Assembly: GCA_026706075.1 (NCBI GenBank)
Contig: JAPOZM010000113.1
Span: 62,001-126,000, forward strand
Origin: Gemmatimonadaceae bacterium
GTDB taxonomy: Bacteria > Latescibacterota > UBA2968 > UBA8231
Length of the DNA: 64,000 nt
Reading direction: 5' to 3'
In this document: positions 8,847-16,466 of the stretch, in pieces
Numbering within the stretch: position 1 is the first letter of the stretch
How the letters are laid out: each line of letters opens with the position of its first letter
Made by a program: the position numbers and the translations under genes
Notes under the pieces: generated by a model
The model's database searches: none
What the model was told of the DNA's origin: nothing
The model's input: the letters and a program-made list of their open reading frames with translations, nothing else

Positions 8847-10000
8847 TGGCAACCCCCCGGCCCGAGTACCGCGTGGCCGTCATCGGCTGCGGAAGCCACG
8901 GCACCCGCCTGGCCCGGACCTTCGACCTGGACCCGCGGTGCCGGGTGGTGGCCGGGGCCAACAGGGGGCGGGAGGGCCTCGACCTGTTCTGCCAGCGCTT
9001 CGGCGGGCTGCCCGGGTACCAGGACTACCGCCGGCTGCTCGCCGACGGGAAGTTCGAGATCGCCCTGCTGGCCCTGCCGGTCTCCGTGAACCCCGAGGTC
9101 GTCGAGGCCTGCGCCGCGAAGGAGGGGATCGCAGGCATATTCAGCGAGAAACCGGTCGCCGTCAGCCTCGCCGAAGCCGACCGCGCCGTCGAGGCCTGCG
9201 AGTCCCGCGGCATCCCCTGGTCGGCGGGGGACATGTTCCGCAACGCCCCCGAGATCTGGACGGCCCGGCGCCTGGTCGAGTCCGGCGAGATCGGGGAGGT
9301 ACAGTCCATGAACATCTACGGCTGCGGCGGCAACCAGATGTCCGGCCAGGGCTGCCGCCAGCTCTCCGACGGCTTCATGTTCGCCGGCGACGCCGAGGTC
9401 ACCTGGGTGGTGGGCGCCGTCGACGGGGACCCGGCCGACGCGGATCTGGGCCGCATCGACGAGCACAGCGACCATGACCAGGGCGTCGCCTTCGGGGTGA
9501 TCGGCTTCGCGAACGGCCTCACCGCCCACGTGCACCGGAACATCTCGGCCAGGAACGGGATCGAGGTGCTCGGTTCGGACGGAGTGTTGTTCATCGGGCA
9601 GAGCCGCATCGGCCGGATCTGGCGACGGACCGCCCGCGGCCTCGAGCCGGCCCGCAGCCTCTTCCCGGATCCCGACCCGGGGCAGACCGCCCTCCACGAG
9701 TACGACGACGACGGCTGGGAAATCCCGCGCACGCGCATGACCGACAGCGTCGCAGCCTTCCTCGACGCCGTCGAGAGCGGCGGGCCCGTGAAGTGCTCGG
9801 GCGCCGACATGCGCAAGGCCCTGGAGGTGGCCATCGCCGTCCGCGAGTCCCACCGGCGTGGCGTCGTCCGGGTCGATCTCCCTCTCCAGGACCGCGGCCT
9901 CCGCATCGTTCCCAGCCGCCGCCGCCACGTCGGACGCCGGGCGTCGGAAGGCACCGAGGCCTTCCTCGCCCACATCCGCGGCCACAAGCAGGATGACTGA
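8846..10000 (+). CDS. Gfo/Idh/MocA-family oxidoreductase
   Basis: The product is 384 residues from the ATG at 8846, which overlaps the previous stop by one base; upstream in-frame codons belong to the shadow of the preceding gene. The Rossmann motif is RVAVIGCGSHGT at 9-20, and the canonical S-E-K-P signature is at 100-103. The substrate half contains GDMFRN and NGLTAHVHR. It resembles the enzyme at 15280-16395 closely (shared ACESRGI, GD-x2-RN, GCxxLS segments), so the two probably act on related sugar derivatives. It sits between an (alpha/alpha)-barrel gene and a beta-lactamase-fold gene in the same + strand operon. Confidence 0.88.
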   Translation: MATPRPEYRVAVIGCGSHGTRLARTFDLDPRCRVVAGANRGREGLDLFCQRFGGLPGYQDYRRLLADGKFEIALLALPVSVNPEVVEACAAKEGIAGIFSEKPVAVSLAEADRAVEACESRGIPWSAGDMFRNAPEIWTARRLVESGEIGEVQSMNIYGCGGNQMSGQGCRQLSDGFMFAGDAEVTWVVGAVDGDPADADLGRIDEHSDHDQGVAFGVIGFANGLTAHVHRNISARNGIEVLGSDGVLFIGQSRIGRIWRRTARGLEPARSLFPDPDPGQTALHEYDDDGWEIPRTRMTDSVAAFLDAVESGGPVKCSGADMRKALEVAIAVRESHRRGVVRVDLPLQDRGLRIVPSRRRHVGRRASEGTEAFLAHIRGHKQDD

Positions 10001-10001
10001 G

Positions 10002-10901
10002 ATGCCCTCCTTCCCCACCTCCGAGATGAACGCCGTGGCCGGGAGCGTCCCGGGCCGCATCGGGTTTTTCGTGAAGGACCTCGAAACCGGGATGCAGTGC
10101 GAGCACAACGCCGACGAGCCGCTGCCGACGGCCAGCACCATCAAGGTGGCGGCCCTGATCGAGGTCTTCCGACAGGACCGGGAGGGCCGGCTGTCCCTCG
10201 ACGACCGCCACCGCGTGCCCGGTGACGTCTCGTCCCAGGGCACCGGCGTCCTGCGCATGACCCATGACCATCCGGAGCTGACGGTGCGCGACTACTGCCG
10301 GCTCATGATGGCGGTGAGCGACAACGTCGCCACCGACACCCTCGTCGGCCTCGTGACCCCCGAGGCGATCGACGCCACCATGGAGGCCATGGGCTTCCAT
10401 CACACCCGCTTCCCCATGGCCATCGGCGTCTGGCACTACCTCATGGACGGCATCACGGCCACGCCCTCGCGCGAGAACGACGAGCTGAAGGTCGCGGGCC
10501 GGCTCAGCGGCGACGGCGACCGGGACCTGCCCTTCGCCAGCTCGCTGGACAACAACGTCGCCTCGGCGCGGGACCTCGGCCGGATGATGGAGAGGATGGA
10601 GCGGCGCGAGATCATCGATCCCGGGGCCTGTGACGAGATGCTGGAGATGATGAAGCAGCCGAGGAACCCGAACCGCATCCGGCAGTACCTCAGGCCCGAG
10701 ATCGAGGCGGCGCGCAAGAACGGCGGCAGCGGCCGCATCAAGGCCGACGCCGGCGTCGTCTACCTGCCCTCCGGCCCCCTCGTGATCGCCGCCCTCGCCA
10801 CCACCGACACGCGCGAGGAGTCGCAGATCGGCATGGACGCCATCGGCGAGATCAGCCGGCTGGCCATCGCAACCCTGTCACCGGAGAGCCTGATCGAATG
10901 A
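10002..10901 (+). CDS. Class A beta-lactamase-fold serine hydrolase, no signal peptide
   Basis: The product is 299 residues from the ATG at 10002, chosen because AGGA ends 8 bases upstream; an alternative ATG at 9993 has no spaced ribosome site. The class A fold markers are S45-T-I-K48 (SxxK) and S106-D-N108 (SDN). The third box is K247-A-D rather than KTG/KSG, and I see no ExxLN omega-loop signature, so this is unlikely to be a true antibiotic-degrading beta-lactamase. There is no export signal, also unlike classical enzymes. I infer a cytoplasmic esterase or amidase belonging to the surrounding catabolic operon. The stop overlaps the next ATG (ATGA). Confidence 0.7.
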   Translation: MPSFPTSEMNAVAGSVPGRIGFFVKDLETGMQCEHNADEPLPTASTIKVAALIEVFRQDREGRLSLDDRHRVPGDVSSQGTGVLRMTHDHPELTVRDYCRLMMAVSDNVATDTLVGLVTPEAIDATMEAMGFHHTRFPMAIGVWHYLMDGITATPSRENDELKVAGRLSGDGDRDLPFASSLDNNVASARDLGRMMERMERREIIDPGACDEMLEMMKQPRNPNRIRQYLRPEIEAARKNGGSGRIKADAGVVYLPSGPLVIAALATTDTREESQIGMDAIGEISRLAIATLSPESLIE

Positions 10902-11956
10902 ACGACAACCGCATCGAGTGCCTCTTCCTCTCGCAGGAGGACCTTCTGAAGGCCGGATGCCTCGACATGCGGCTTGCCATAGGCGCCGCCGAGGAGGCGA
11001 TGCTCGCCTTTCGGAGGGAGGAGATCCTCTTTCCGGACAAGGTGGTGCAGATCTTCGACGCGAGTACACAGGAGCGGATCAACTGCCTGCCCGCAACCCT
11101 GCTGACGCCGAAGGTGTGCGGGGTCAAGTGGGTGTCGGTCTTCCCGCGCAACCCCGAGAGGTACGGCATGCAGAACCTCTCCGCCGTCATCATCCTTTCG
11201 GAGATCGAGCGCGGTTTCCCCATCGCCTTCATGGATGGAACCCTGTGCTCGAACGTGCGCGTCGGAGCGATGGGGGCCCTGGCCGCCCGGCACCTGGCGC
11301 GGCCCGACTCGAGGAGCATCGCCTTCATCGGGGCGGGGGAGCAGGCCAGGATGCACCTGATCGGCATGAAGACGGTCATTCCCGGCATCGAGGAGTGCCG
11401 GGTCTCCGCCAAGTCGGCCGACGAGGAGCAGCAGTTCATCGAGGAGATGCGGCCCCTCTTCGCAGAGATGCGGTTCACCGCCGCGGAGACCGACGCGCAG
11501 CAGGCCATGGAGGGGGCGGACATCCTCGTCACCGCCACCAGCGCCCAGGCCCCTCTCCTCAAGGCGGCGTGGATGAAGCCGGGGAGCTTCTACAGCCACA
11601 TCGGCGGCTGGGAGGACGAGTACGCCGTGGCGGAACAGTGCGACAAGATCGTCTGCGACGACTGGGAGACGGTGAAGCACCGGACCCAGACCCTCAGCCG
11701 CATGTACAAGGACGGCGAGCTGAAGGACGAGGATGTCCACGCCAACTTGGTGGAGATCATCGCCGGCGAGAAGAGCGGCCGGGAGACGCCGGAGGAGCGG
11801 GCCTACTTCAACGCCGTCGGCCTCGCCTACGTCGACGTGGCGATCGCCCACGCCATGTACCTCCGGGCCAGGGAAGCCGGGGCGGGAACGATGTCGAGCA
11901 TTCAGGAGAGGATGATCTTTCAGCACCCGGAGCTGGCGGACTGGATCCGGATGTAG
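10898..11956 (+). CDS. Ornithine cyclodeaminase / mu-crystallin family NAD(P)-dependent enzyme
   Basis: The product is 352 residues. Family traits are VCGVKWVSVFP with the conserved lysine near residue 83, the MDGTLCSNVRVGAMGALAAR-type stretch, and a Rossmann motif SIAFIGAGEQARMHL near 140-155. Members include ornithine cyclodeaminase, alanine dehydrogenase and imine or ketimine reductases, and sequence alone does not separate these. Translation is coupled to the preceding hydrolase by an ATGA overlap, and the next gene starts 4 bp after its stop. In this context it may reduce or deaminate an amino or imino intermediate released from the pathway substrate; that role is inference. Confidence 0.8.
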   Translation: MNDNRIECLFLSQEDLLKAGCLDMRLAIGAAEEAMLAFRREEILFPDKVVQIFDASTQERINCLPATLLTPKVCGVKWVSVFPRNPERYGMQNLSAVIILSEIERGFPIAFMDGTLCSNVRVGAMGALAARHLARPDSRSIAFIGAGEQARMHLIGMKTVIPGIEECRVSAKSADEEQQFIEEMRPLFAEMRFTAAETDAQQAMEGADILVTATSAQAPLLKAAWMKPGSFYSHIGGWEDEYAVAEQCDKIVCDDWETVKHRTQTLSRMYKDGELKDEDVHANLVEIIAGEKSGRETPEERAYFNAVGLAYVDVAIAHAMYLRAREAGAGTMSSIQERMIFQHPELADWIRM

Positions 11957-11960
11957 CGCC

Positions 11961-13025
11961 ATGGCTTCCAGGGTGCTCGACAGCCGCGCCATGAGACCGC
12001 TGCAGCCGGCGACGTCCCTGTGGAAGCAGTACGACCCGGAGGCCGCCCCTCGCGCCTTCAAGGCGAAGACCGCCACCGAGGCGCGGCGCTGGCAGAGGAC
12101 GACGCGCCGGGCCCTGGCCGGGCATCTCCGCCTGGAGGCGGGGGACGGCGTCGACCCGGAGCCGCGCAGGATCGAGGTGGTGGACAAGGGCGACTACCTG
12201 CGCGAGAAGATCGTCCTGCGCACCGGCCCCCACTCGCGGATGCCGGTCTACCTCCTGCTGCCCAAGGGCGCCGAGGGGCCCCTGCCCTCGGTGGTCGCCT
12301 TCCATGGCCACGGGTACGGCGTCAAGGACATCGTCGGCCTGTGGGAGGACGGCGGCGAGCGCGACGTTCCCGACGGCTACCACAAGGACTTCGGCATCGC
12401 CCTGTGCCGCGCCGGATTCGCCGTGGCCGCCCCCGAGATCTCCGGCTTCGGCGAGCGCCAGACCGACTTCTCATACCTGGGACAGGGGCAGGGGGCGCCT
12501 TCGACCTGCGCCCACATGGCCTTTCTCGCCTTCCACCTCGGCACCTCGGTCGTCGGTATACGTGTGCGCGACGGCCTGCGCCTGGTCGACTACCTGGAGA
12601 CCCGCCCGGAGTTCGACACCGGCCGTCTCGGGGCGATGGGCATCTCCGGGGGCGGCATGCACACCTTCTTCTCCACCTGCATCGACGAGCGCATCCGCGC
12701 CTGCGTGGTGAGCGGCTACTACTCGACCTTCCGGGAGAGCATCCTCGCCATGAATCACTGCCCATGCAACTACGTGCCCGGCCTGTCCGAGTTCGGCGAG
12801 ATGCACGACCTGGCGGGACTCATCGCCCCCCGGCCGATGCTGGTGGAAGCCGGCACCCACGACCCGATCTTCCCGATCTCGGCGGTACGCTCCGGCCTGG
12901 CCCGGGCGCGCAAGGTCTATGGGGTCTTCGGGGCCGGCGGGCAGGTGAAGGCCGACATCTTCTCCGGCCGCCACCAGATCAGCGGCGCCCGCGCCTACGA
13001 CTTTCTCGGGGAAGCCCTCGCCTGA
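11961..13025 (+). CDS. Alpha/beta-hydrolase (dienelactone hydrolase / acetyl-xylan-esterase-like)
   Basis: The product is 354 residues. The nucleophile elbow is G-I-S229-G-G-G, an HGHG oxyanion-type loop is at 115-118 (FHGHGYG), the acid is probably the Asp in AGTHDPIF, and the histidine that in GRHQISG near the end. This order matches large bacterial esterases related to acetyl-xylan esterase and dienelactone hydrolase. No signal peptide is seen. An alternative ATG 30 bp downstream (11991) would shorten it by 10 residues. It fits a role in removing ester groups from an imported substrate, though the exact ester is unknown. The next gene follows with TGAGATG spacing. Confidence 0.8.
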   Translation: MASRVLDSRAMRPLQPATSLWKQYDPEAAPRAFKAKTATEARRWQRTTRRALAGHLRLEAGDGVDPEPRRIEVVDKGDYLREKIVLRTGPHSRMPVYLLLPKGAEGPLPSVVAFHGHGYGVKDIVGLWEDGGERDVPDGYHKDFGIALCRAGFAVAAPEISGFGERQTDFSYLGQGQGAPSTCAHMAFLAFHLGTSVVGIRVRDGLRLVDYLETRPEFDTGRLGAMGISGGGMHTFFSTCIDERIRACVVSGYYSTFRESILAMNHCPCNYVPGLSEFGEMHDLAGLIAPRPMLVEAGTHDPIFPISAVRSGLARARKVYGVFGAGGQVKADIFSGRHQISGARAYDFLGEALA

Positions 13026-13026
13026 G

Positions 13027-13746
13027 ATGCTTCGCGATGCCCTGAACGACCTCTTCGGGGCCCGGTTGCTCGATGAACACCCGGGCGAGTGGGGGATCGC
13101 CGATCACTGCCCGGACCCTTCCGCGATAGGCTACGCGACGACGATCACGCCGAGGTCCATCTCGGCGGCGCTCGACCTCGGAGCGGACGTGATCGTGACC
13201 CATCACGATGCCTGGAGCTTCATGTATGAGCAGCGGGAGCGGGTGTACGAGCTGCTGCGAGAGAGCTGCCTGACCCATGTGTGGGCACACCTGCCGCTGG
13301 ACCAGGCCGATTTCGGCACCTCGGCTACCCTGCTGACGGAGGCGGGCTGCGCCGAAGTCTGGAAGCCGACGGAGGGGGAAGTGCGGATCGGGCGGTTGGA
13401 GGGGTCAACCGACTTCGAGGGGATCCGCTCGGTCTTCGATTCCCTGCTGCGGGAGCAGCCCCGGAGCCTGCACGACTCCGGTCGAGCGATCCGCAGGATC
13501 GGCTGCGTCACCGGCGCCGGCGTCTACACGGGCTACCTCAAGGACGCCATGGCCCATGACATCGATCTCTACCTGACGGGCGAGACCAGCCTGTACCTCT
13601 GCGAGTATGCCGTCCACCACGGGATCAGCGTCCTGGTCTACTCGCACAACCATACGGAGCTGCCGGGAGTGCGGGCCTTCGCGGAGCGGCTGGGCCAGGC
13701 CCTGCAACTGGAGGTGAAAGGGCACCTCGGGGATTCACATTTCTGA
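13027..13746 (+). CDS. NIF3-like dinuclear metal-centre protein (DUF34 family)
   Basis: The product is 239 residues, slightly shorter than typical bacterial YbgI/NIF3 proteins (about 250-370). Metal-ligand motifs are visible: VIVTHHDAW near residue 57 and YSHNHTELPG near the C-terminus, matching the two ends of the di-metal site. ITPRSISAALDLGADV matches the family's start region. NIF3 proteins are widespread and biochemically ill-defined; some have been annotated as type 2 GTP cyclohydrolase homologues. It begins one base after the esterase stop, so it is part of the same operon; why it sits with catabolic genes is unclear. Confidence 0.85.
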   Translation: MLRDALNDLFGARLLDEHPGEWGIADHCPDPSAIGYATTITPRSISAALDLGADVIVTHHDAWSFMYEQRERVYELLRESCLTHVWAHLPLDQADFGTSATLLTEAGCAEVWKPTEGEVRIGRLEGSTDFEGIRSVFDSLLREQPRSLHDSGRAIRRIGCVTGAGVYTGYLKDAMAHDIDLYLTGETSLYLCEYAVHHGISVLVYSHNHTELPGVRAFAERLGQALQLEVKGHLGDSHF

Positions 13747-13799
13747 CAGCAGGCGACCATGGCGGCCCGGGCCTTGACGGCCCCACAAGGGAGGACCTC

Positions 13800-14048
13800 G
13801 TGAAGACCGCGATCTCGGTTCCCGACGCCCTGCATGAGAGCATCGAGTCATTCATCCAGGCCACCGGGATGACGCGGAGTGAGTTCTACCAGAGGGCGGC
13901 CAGAGCCTATATGGAGACGGGATATGCCAGGGCGATCGCCGGCAACCTCGACCGGGTACACGGAGGTGAGGAGACGGCCGAGGAGATCTCCTTCCGCCGT
14001 GCGGCCCTGTCCCACTTCCGGGATCTGGCACGGGAAGAGGAATGGTAG
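13800..14048 (+). CDS. MazE-like ribbon-helix-helix antitoxin, orphan
   Basis: The product is 82 residues from a GTG with an AGGGAGG ribosome site. The beginning KTAISVPDALHESIE followed by GMTRSEFYQRAARAYME is the classic short ribbon-helix-helix DNA-binding unit of MazE-type antitoxins, and the C-terminus EEEW matches the usual toxin-contact tail. In such pairs the toxin starts overlapping the antitoxin stop. Here an ATG does overlap (14042, ATGGTAG), but the frame shows no MazF features and soon runs antisense into the next gene. The antitoxin is thus a remnant or has been recruited for other regulation. Confidence 0.75.
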   Translation: MKTAISVPDALHESIESFIQATGMTRSEFYQRAARAYMETGYARAIAGNLDRVHGGEETAEEISFRRAALSHFRDLAREEEW

Positions 14049-14102
14049 TCTCCATCGCCACAGTGGACCGGTCGAGTCGAGCCCGGCGCGGTGCGGCGCC
14101 GC

Positions 14103-15275
14103 CTACATGGACCGCACGGCCCGGCCGATGTTGCCCAGCTGATCCAGCGTCAGCAGGCCGTAGTTGTAGAAGGTGGCGCCGCCGGCGCCGGCCTCGCGGG
14201 CGGCGGCCAGCTGCTCGCGGATCGGCTCCGCCTGCCGCAGGTCTCCGGTGGGGCTCACGAACACCTTCCCTCCGTCGGCGATCATCCCCTCCAGCTCGCG
14301 GATGCGATCGCCGGGCTCCTCCCCTTCGCGCAGGGAGTAGCTGAGCCGGTCCACGTGCCCGTTGACGACCGGATCCAGGTCGTTGGTCAGGGACCGCTCC
14401 GGGCTGGCCAGGTCCGCCTGCACCCGGACCCCCCGGCCGCGGATCAGCTCCACCACCTCGAGCCAGAGATCCGTCGTCTGCCGCCGGGAGATCTCCATGT
14501 AGCGCTGCAGGCGGCCGTCGAAGGCCTCCTCGATCCAGGCGGGGGTAGCAGGCTCGTCCGCGTCCGGGTCGGCGCCGGCCGCCAAGCGGGGCCTCATCCA
14601 CTCCACGAGGTCCCGCCGCAGGGGCTCGGCCTCCAGGCCGGCGGCGTCGGCGAAGGCCATGGAGGCGGGGTTGAAGCACAGGGAGAGGAGCCACCGGCAG
14701 CGCTCCGGCATCTGGGCCCGCCTCTTGCCGGGCATGGAGAACCCGCGCCGGCCCAGGGACTCCACCCACACGGCGTCGGGACCGAAGCGGTCCAGGACCT
14801 CGGCGGTGAGGGCCGCGAAGTAGTCCCTCACGTCCCGGGGGGCCGTGCTGAGCGCTCCCATGTGAGGGGTCCCGAAGGCGTCGTGGCGGGCGAACTCCGG
14901 GTAGCGCTCGGAGAGGTGGTTCTGGAAGGTGTAGACCATCCAGGCGGAGAAACCCAGGCCGCGCTTGCGGATCGCCTCGACCATGCGGTCGAACCAGGCG
15001 GGGTCCGTCACCTCCCGGCTCACGCGGGGGCGAATGCGCGAGACCTCGTATCGGGACATGTCGGGGGAGAAGTACACGGCGCCGTTCTCGCCGTAGTAGA
15101 CGGGGCGCCGCGGGTTGTGGGGCAGGTAGTACTCCGAGCGGTGGTAGCACGGCGTGAGCAGGACCTCGCCGCAGGCGGCCAGGTCGGCGATGCGGTCGAG
15201 GGCGAGGTCCAGGCCGTCGTCGGACAGGTCCCACGGATAGGTGTAGAGGGATGCGAGGAAAGAGTCCGACCTCAC
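14103..15275 (-). CDS. TIM-barrel glycosidase-like protein
   Basis: The product is 390 residues with no signal peptide. It looks like a (beta/alpha)8 hydrolase: successive strands end in LLTPCYHRSEYY (near 39-50), FSAWMVYTFQNH (109-120) and VWVESLG (169-175), where E172 is a plausible catalytic acid. FVSPTGDLR and ATFYNYGLLT lie near the end of the barrel. It lacks the beta-sandwich tail of the proteins at the window start and is only distantly like them. The Gfo/Idh/MocA gene on the same strand lies 4 bp upstream, so the two form a unit. Substrate unknown. Confidence 0.55.
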   Translation of the reverse strand: MRSDSFLASLYTYPWDLSDDGLDLALDRIADLAACGEVLLTPCYHRSEYYLPHNPRRPVYYGENGAVYFSPDMSRYEVSRIRPRVSREVTDPAWFDRMVEAIRKRGLGFSAWMVYTFQNHLSERYPEFARHDAFGTPHMGALSTAPRDVRDYFAALTAEVLDRFGPDAVWVESLGRRGFSMPGKRRAQMPERCRWLLSLCFNPASMAFADAAGLEAEPLRRDLVEWMRPRLAAGADPDADEPATPAWIEEAFDGRLQRYMEISRRQTTDLWLEVVELIRGRGVRVQADLASPERSLTNDLDPVVNGHVDRLSYSLREGEEPGDRIRELEGMIADGGKVFVSPTGDLRQAEPIREQLAAAREAGAGGATFYNYGLLTLDQLGNIGRAVRSM

Positions 15276-15279
15276 TCCG

Positions 15280-16395
15280 TCACCCTCCTTGCGCCACGGC
15301 GCCGCCGAGGGGCCTTCCGGCGGCCGACTGGATCTGCCCGGCGTAGTGCTCCTCGCCGAAGGTCTCCTTCTTGTTGAGATAGCGGCTCATGGCGGGGATG
15401 ATCTTCAGGCTGCGGTCCTGGATGGGGAAGCGGACCGGAGCGTGGCCCTCGCGGTGGGACTGGCGCAGGCCGATGGCGATCTCGAGGACCTTGCGCATGT
15501 TCTGGCCGCTGCAGCGGGGCTCGATGCCCCGGTCGAGGGACTCGACGATCGACTGGATGCCTCCCCGCTGGCGGGTGCCGCTGGGGTTGATCCAGTCCTC
15601 GGGGTCGCCGAACTCGGTGAAGAAGTCCTCCTCTTCCACCAGTTTGCCGTGGGGGTCGCCCCGCCAGAGATGGCCGCTGGTCCAGGTGGAGTGGTAGACG
15701 CCCTCGCTGCAGACGACCTCGATCCCCTCCATCGGCGAGCGCCGGGTGTGGATGAAGGCGTCCACGCCGTTGGCGAAGCGGACCGCCCCGCCCATGCACT
15801 GGTCGTCGTCGGAGAAGGGGTCGCCGAGGCACCAGCCGGTCACCCACTCCACGTCGGCGTCATCGGCGAAGAGGCGCAGGACGCTGAGGCCCTGGCAGCC
15901 GCCCCCCGAGATCTCGCCGGTCGACTGGTAGAGGTTGATGCTGCACAGCTCACCCAGGCCGCCGGCATCGATGAGCCTCTTCACCTTCCAGTGCTGGGGC
16001 ATGTTGCGGTAGGCGTCGCCCGAGGCGAAGGCGATGCCCCGGGACTCGCAGGCCTCGACCATGGCGTCGGCTTCCTCCAGGCTCGCCGCCATCGGCTTCT
16101 CGCAGTAGACGGCCTTGACCCCCGCCTCGGCGCAGTCGATGACGACCCCCGGGTTCGGCCGCACCGGCAGGATCGGCGCGGCGATGTCGATCTGTTCCTT
16201 GGCCAGCAGCTCGCGGTGGTCGGAGTACCCGGGCACCGGGAAGTGCTCCAGGAAGATCCTCAGGTTGTCCTCGTCCGGGTCGGCGGCGGCCACCACCTCG
16301 GTCCGCGGGTTGCCGGCGTATCCCCGGGCATGGCCGTGCCCCTTGCGGCCGCAGCCGATGATGGCGGCGCGATAGTCCCCGTCCTTCGTGGTCAT
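15280..16395 (-). CDS. Gfo/Idh/MocA-family oxidoreductase
   Basis: The product is 371 residues from the ATG at 16395, chosen over one 51 bases upstream because GGAGA lies 5-9 bases before it and the Rossmann motif AAIIGCGRKGHGH starts at residue 10. The signature C-E-K-P is at 98-101. It is the near relative of 8846-10000, with the shared ACESRGI and GDxxRN stretches. It faces away from the membrane transporter-like gene at 16467; the short divergent gap holds a GC inverted repeat that may be an operator. A catabolic sugar dehydrogenase or epimerase role is inferred. Confidence 0.88.
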   Translation of the reverse strand: MTTKDGDYRAAIIGCGRKGHGHARGYAGNPRTEVVAAADPDEDNLRIFLEHFPVPGYSDHRELLAKEQIDIAAPILPVRPNPGVVIDCAEAGVKAVYCEKPMAASLEEADAMVEACESRGIAFASGDAYRNMPQHWKVKRLIDAGGLGELCSINLYQSTGEISGGGCQGLSVLRLFADDADVEWVTGWCLGDPFSDDDQCMGGAVRFANGVDAFIHTRRSPMEGIEVVCSEGVYHSTWTSGHLWRGDPHGKLVEEEDFFTEFGDPEDWINPSGTRQRGGIQSIVESLDRGIEPRCSGQNMRKVLEIAIGLRQSHREGHAPVRFPIQDRSLKIIPAMSRYLNKKETFGEEHYAGQIQSAAGRPLGGAVAQGG

Positions 16396-16411
16396 GGGCT
16401 TCTCCTTCCCG

Positions 16412-16427
16412 CCCCGTAAGCACGGGG
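16412..16427. promoter_or_regulatory. Inverted repeat in divergent promoter region (possible operator)
   Basis: CCCCGT and ACGGGG flank a 4-base AAGC centre inside the 71-bp gap between the divergent Gfo/Idh/MocA gene and the membrane protein gene. Placement between divergent genes is what an operator would look like, but the repeat is short and could arise by chance in GC-rich DNA. Confidence 0.2.
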
Positions 16428-16466
16428 ATATCGACATGGTACACAACCAGCCCCTTTCTTTTCTGA

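Noticed and set aside
10002..10901. Antibiotic-resistance beta-lactamase
   Set aside because: No signal peptide, no omega-loop signature and a KAD third box in a catabolic operon argue against it.
14042..14344. Open frame starting in the slot where a MazF toxin would begin
   Set aside because: It has no MazF motifs and mostly runs antisense through the end of the TIM-barrel gene; taken as a scar, not a gene.
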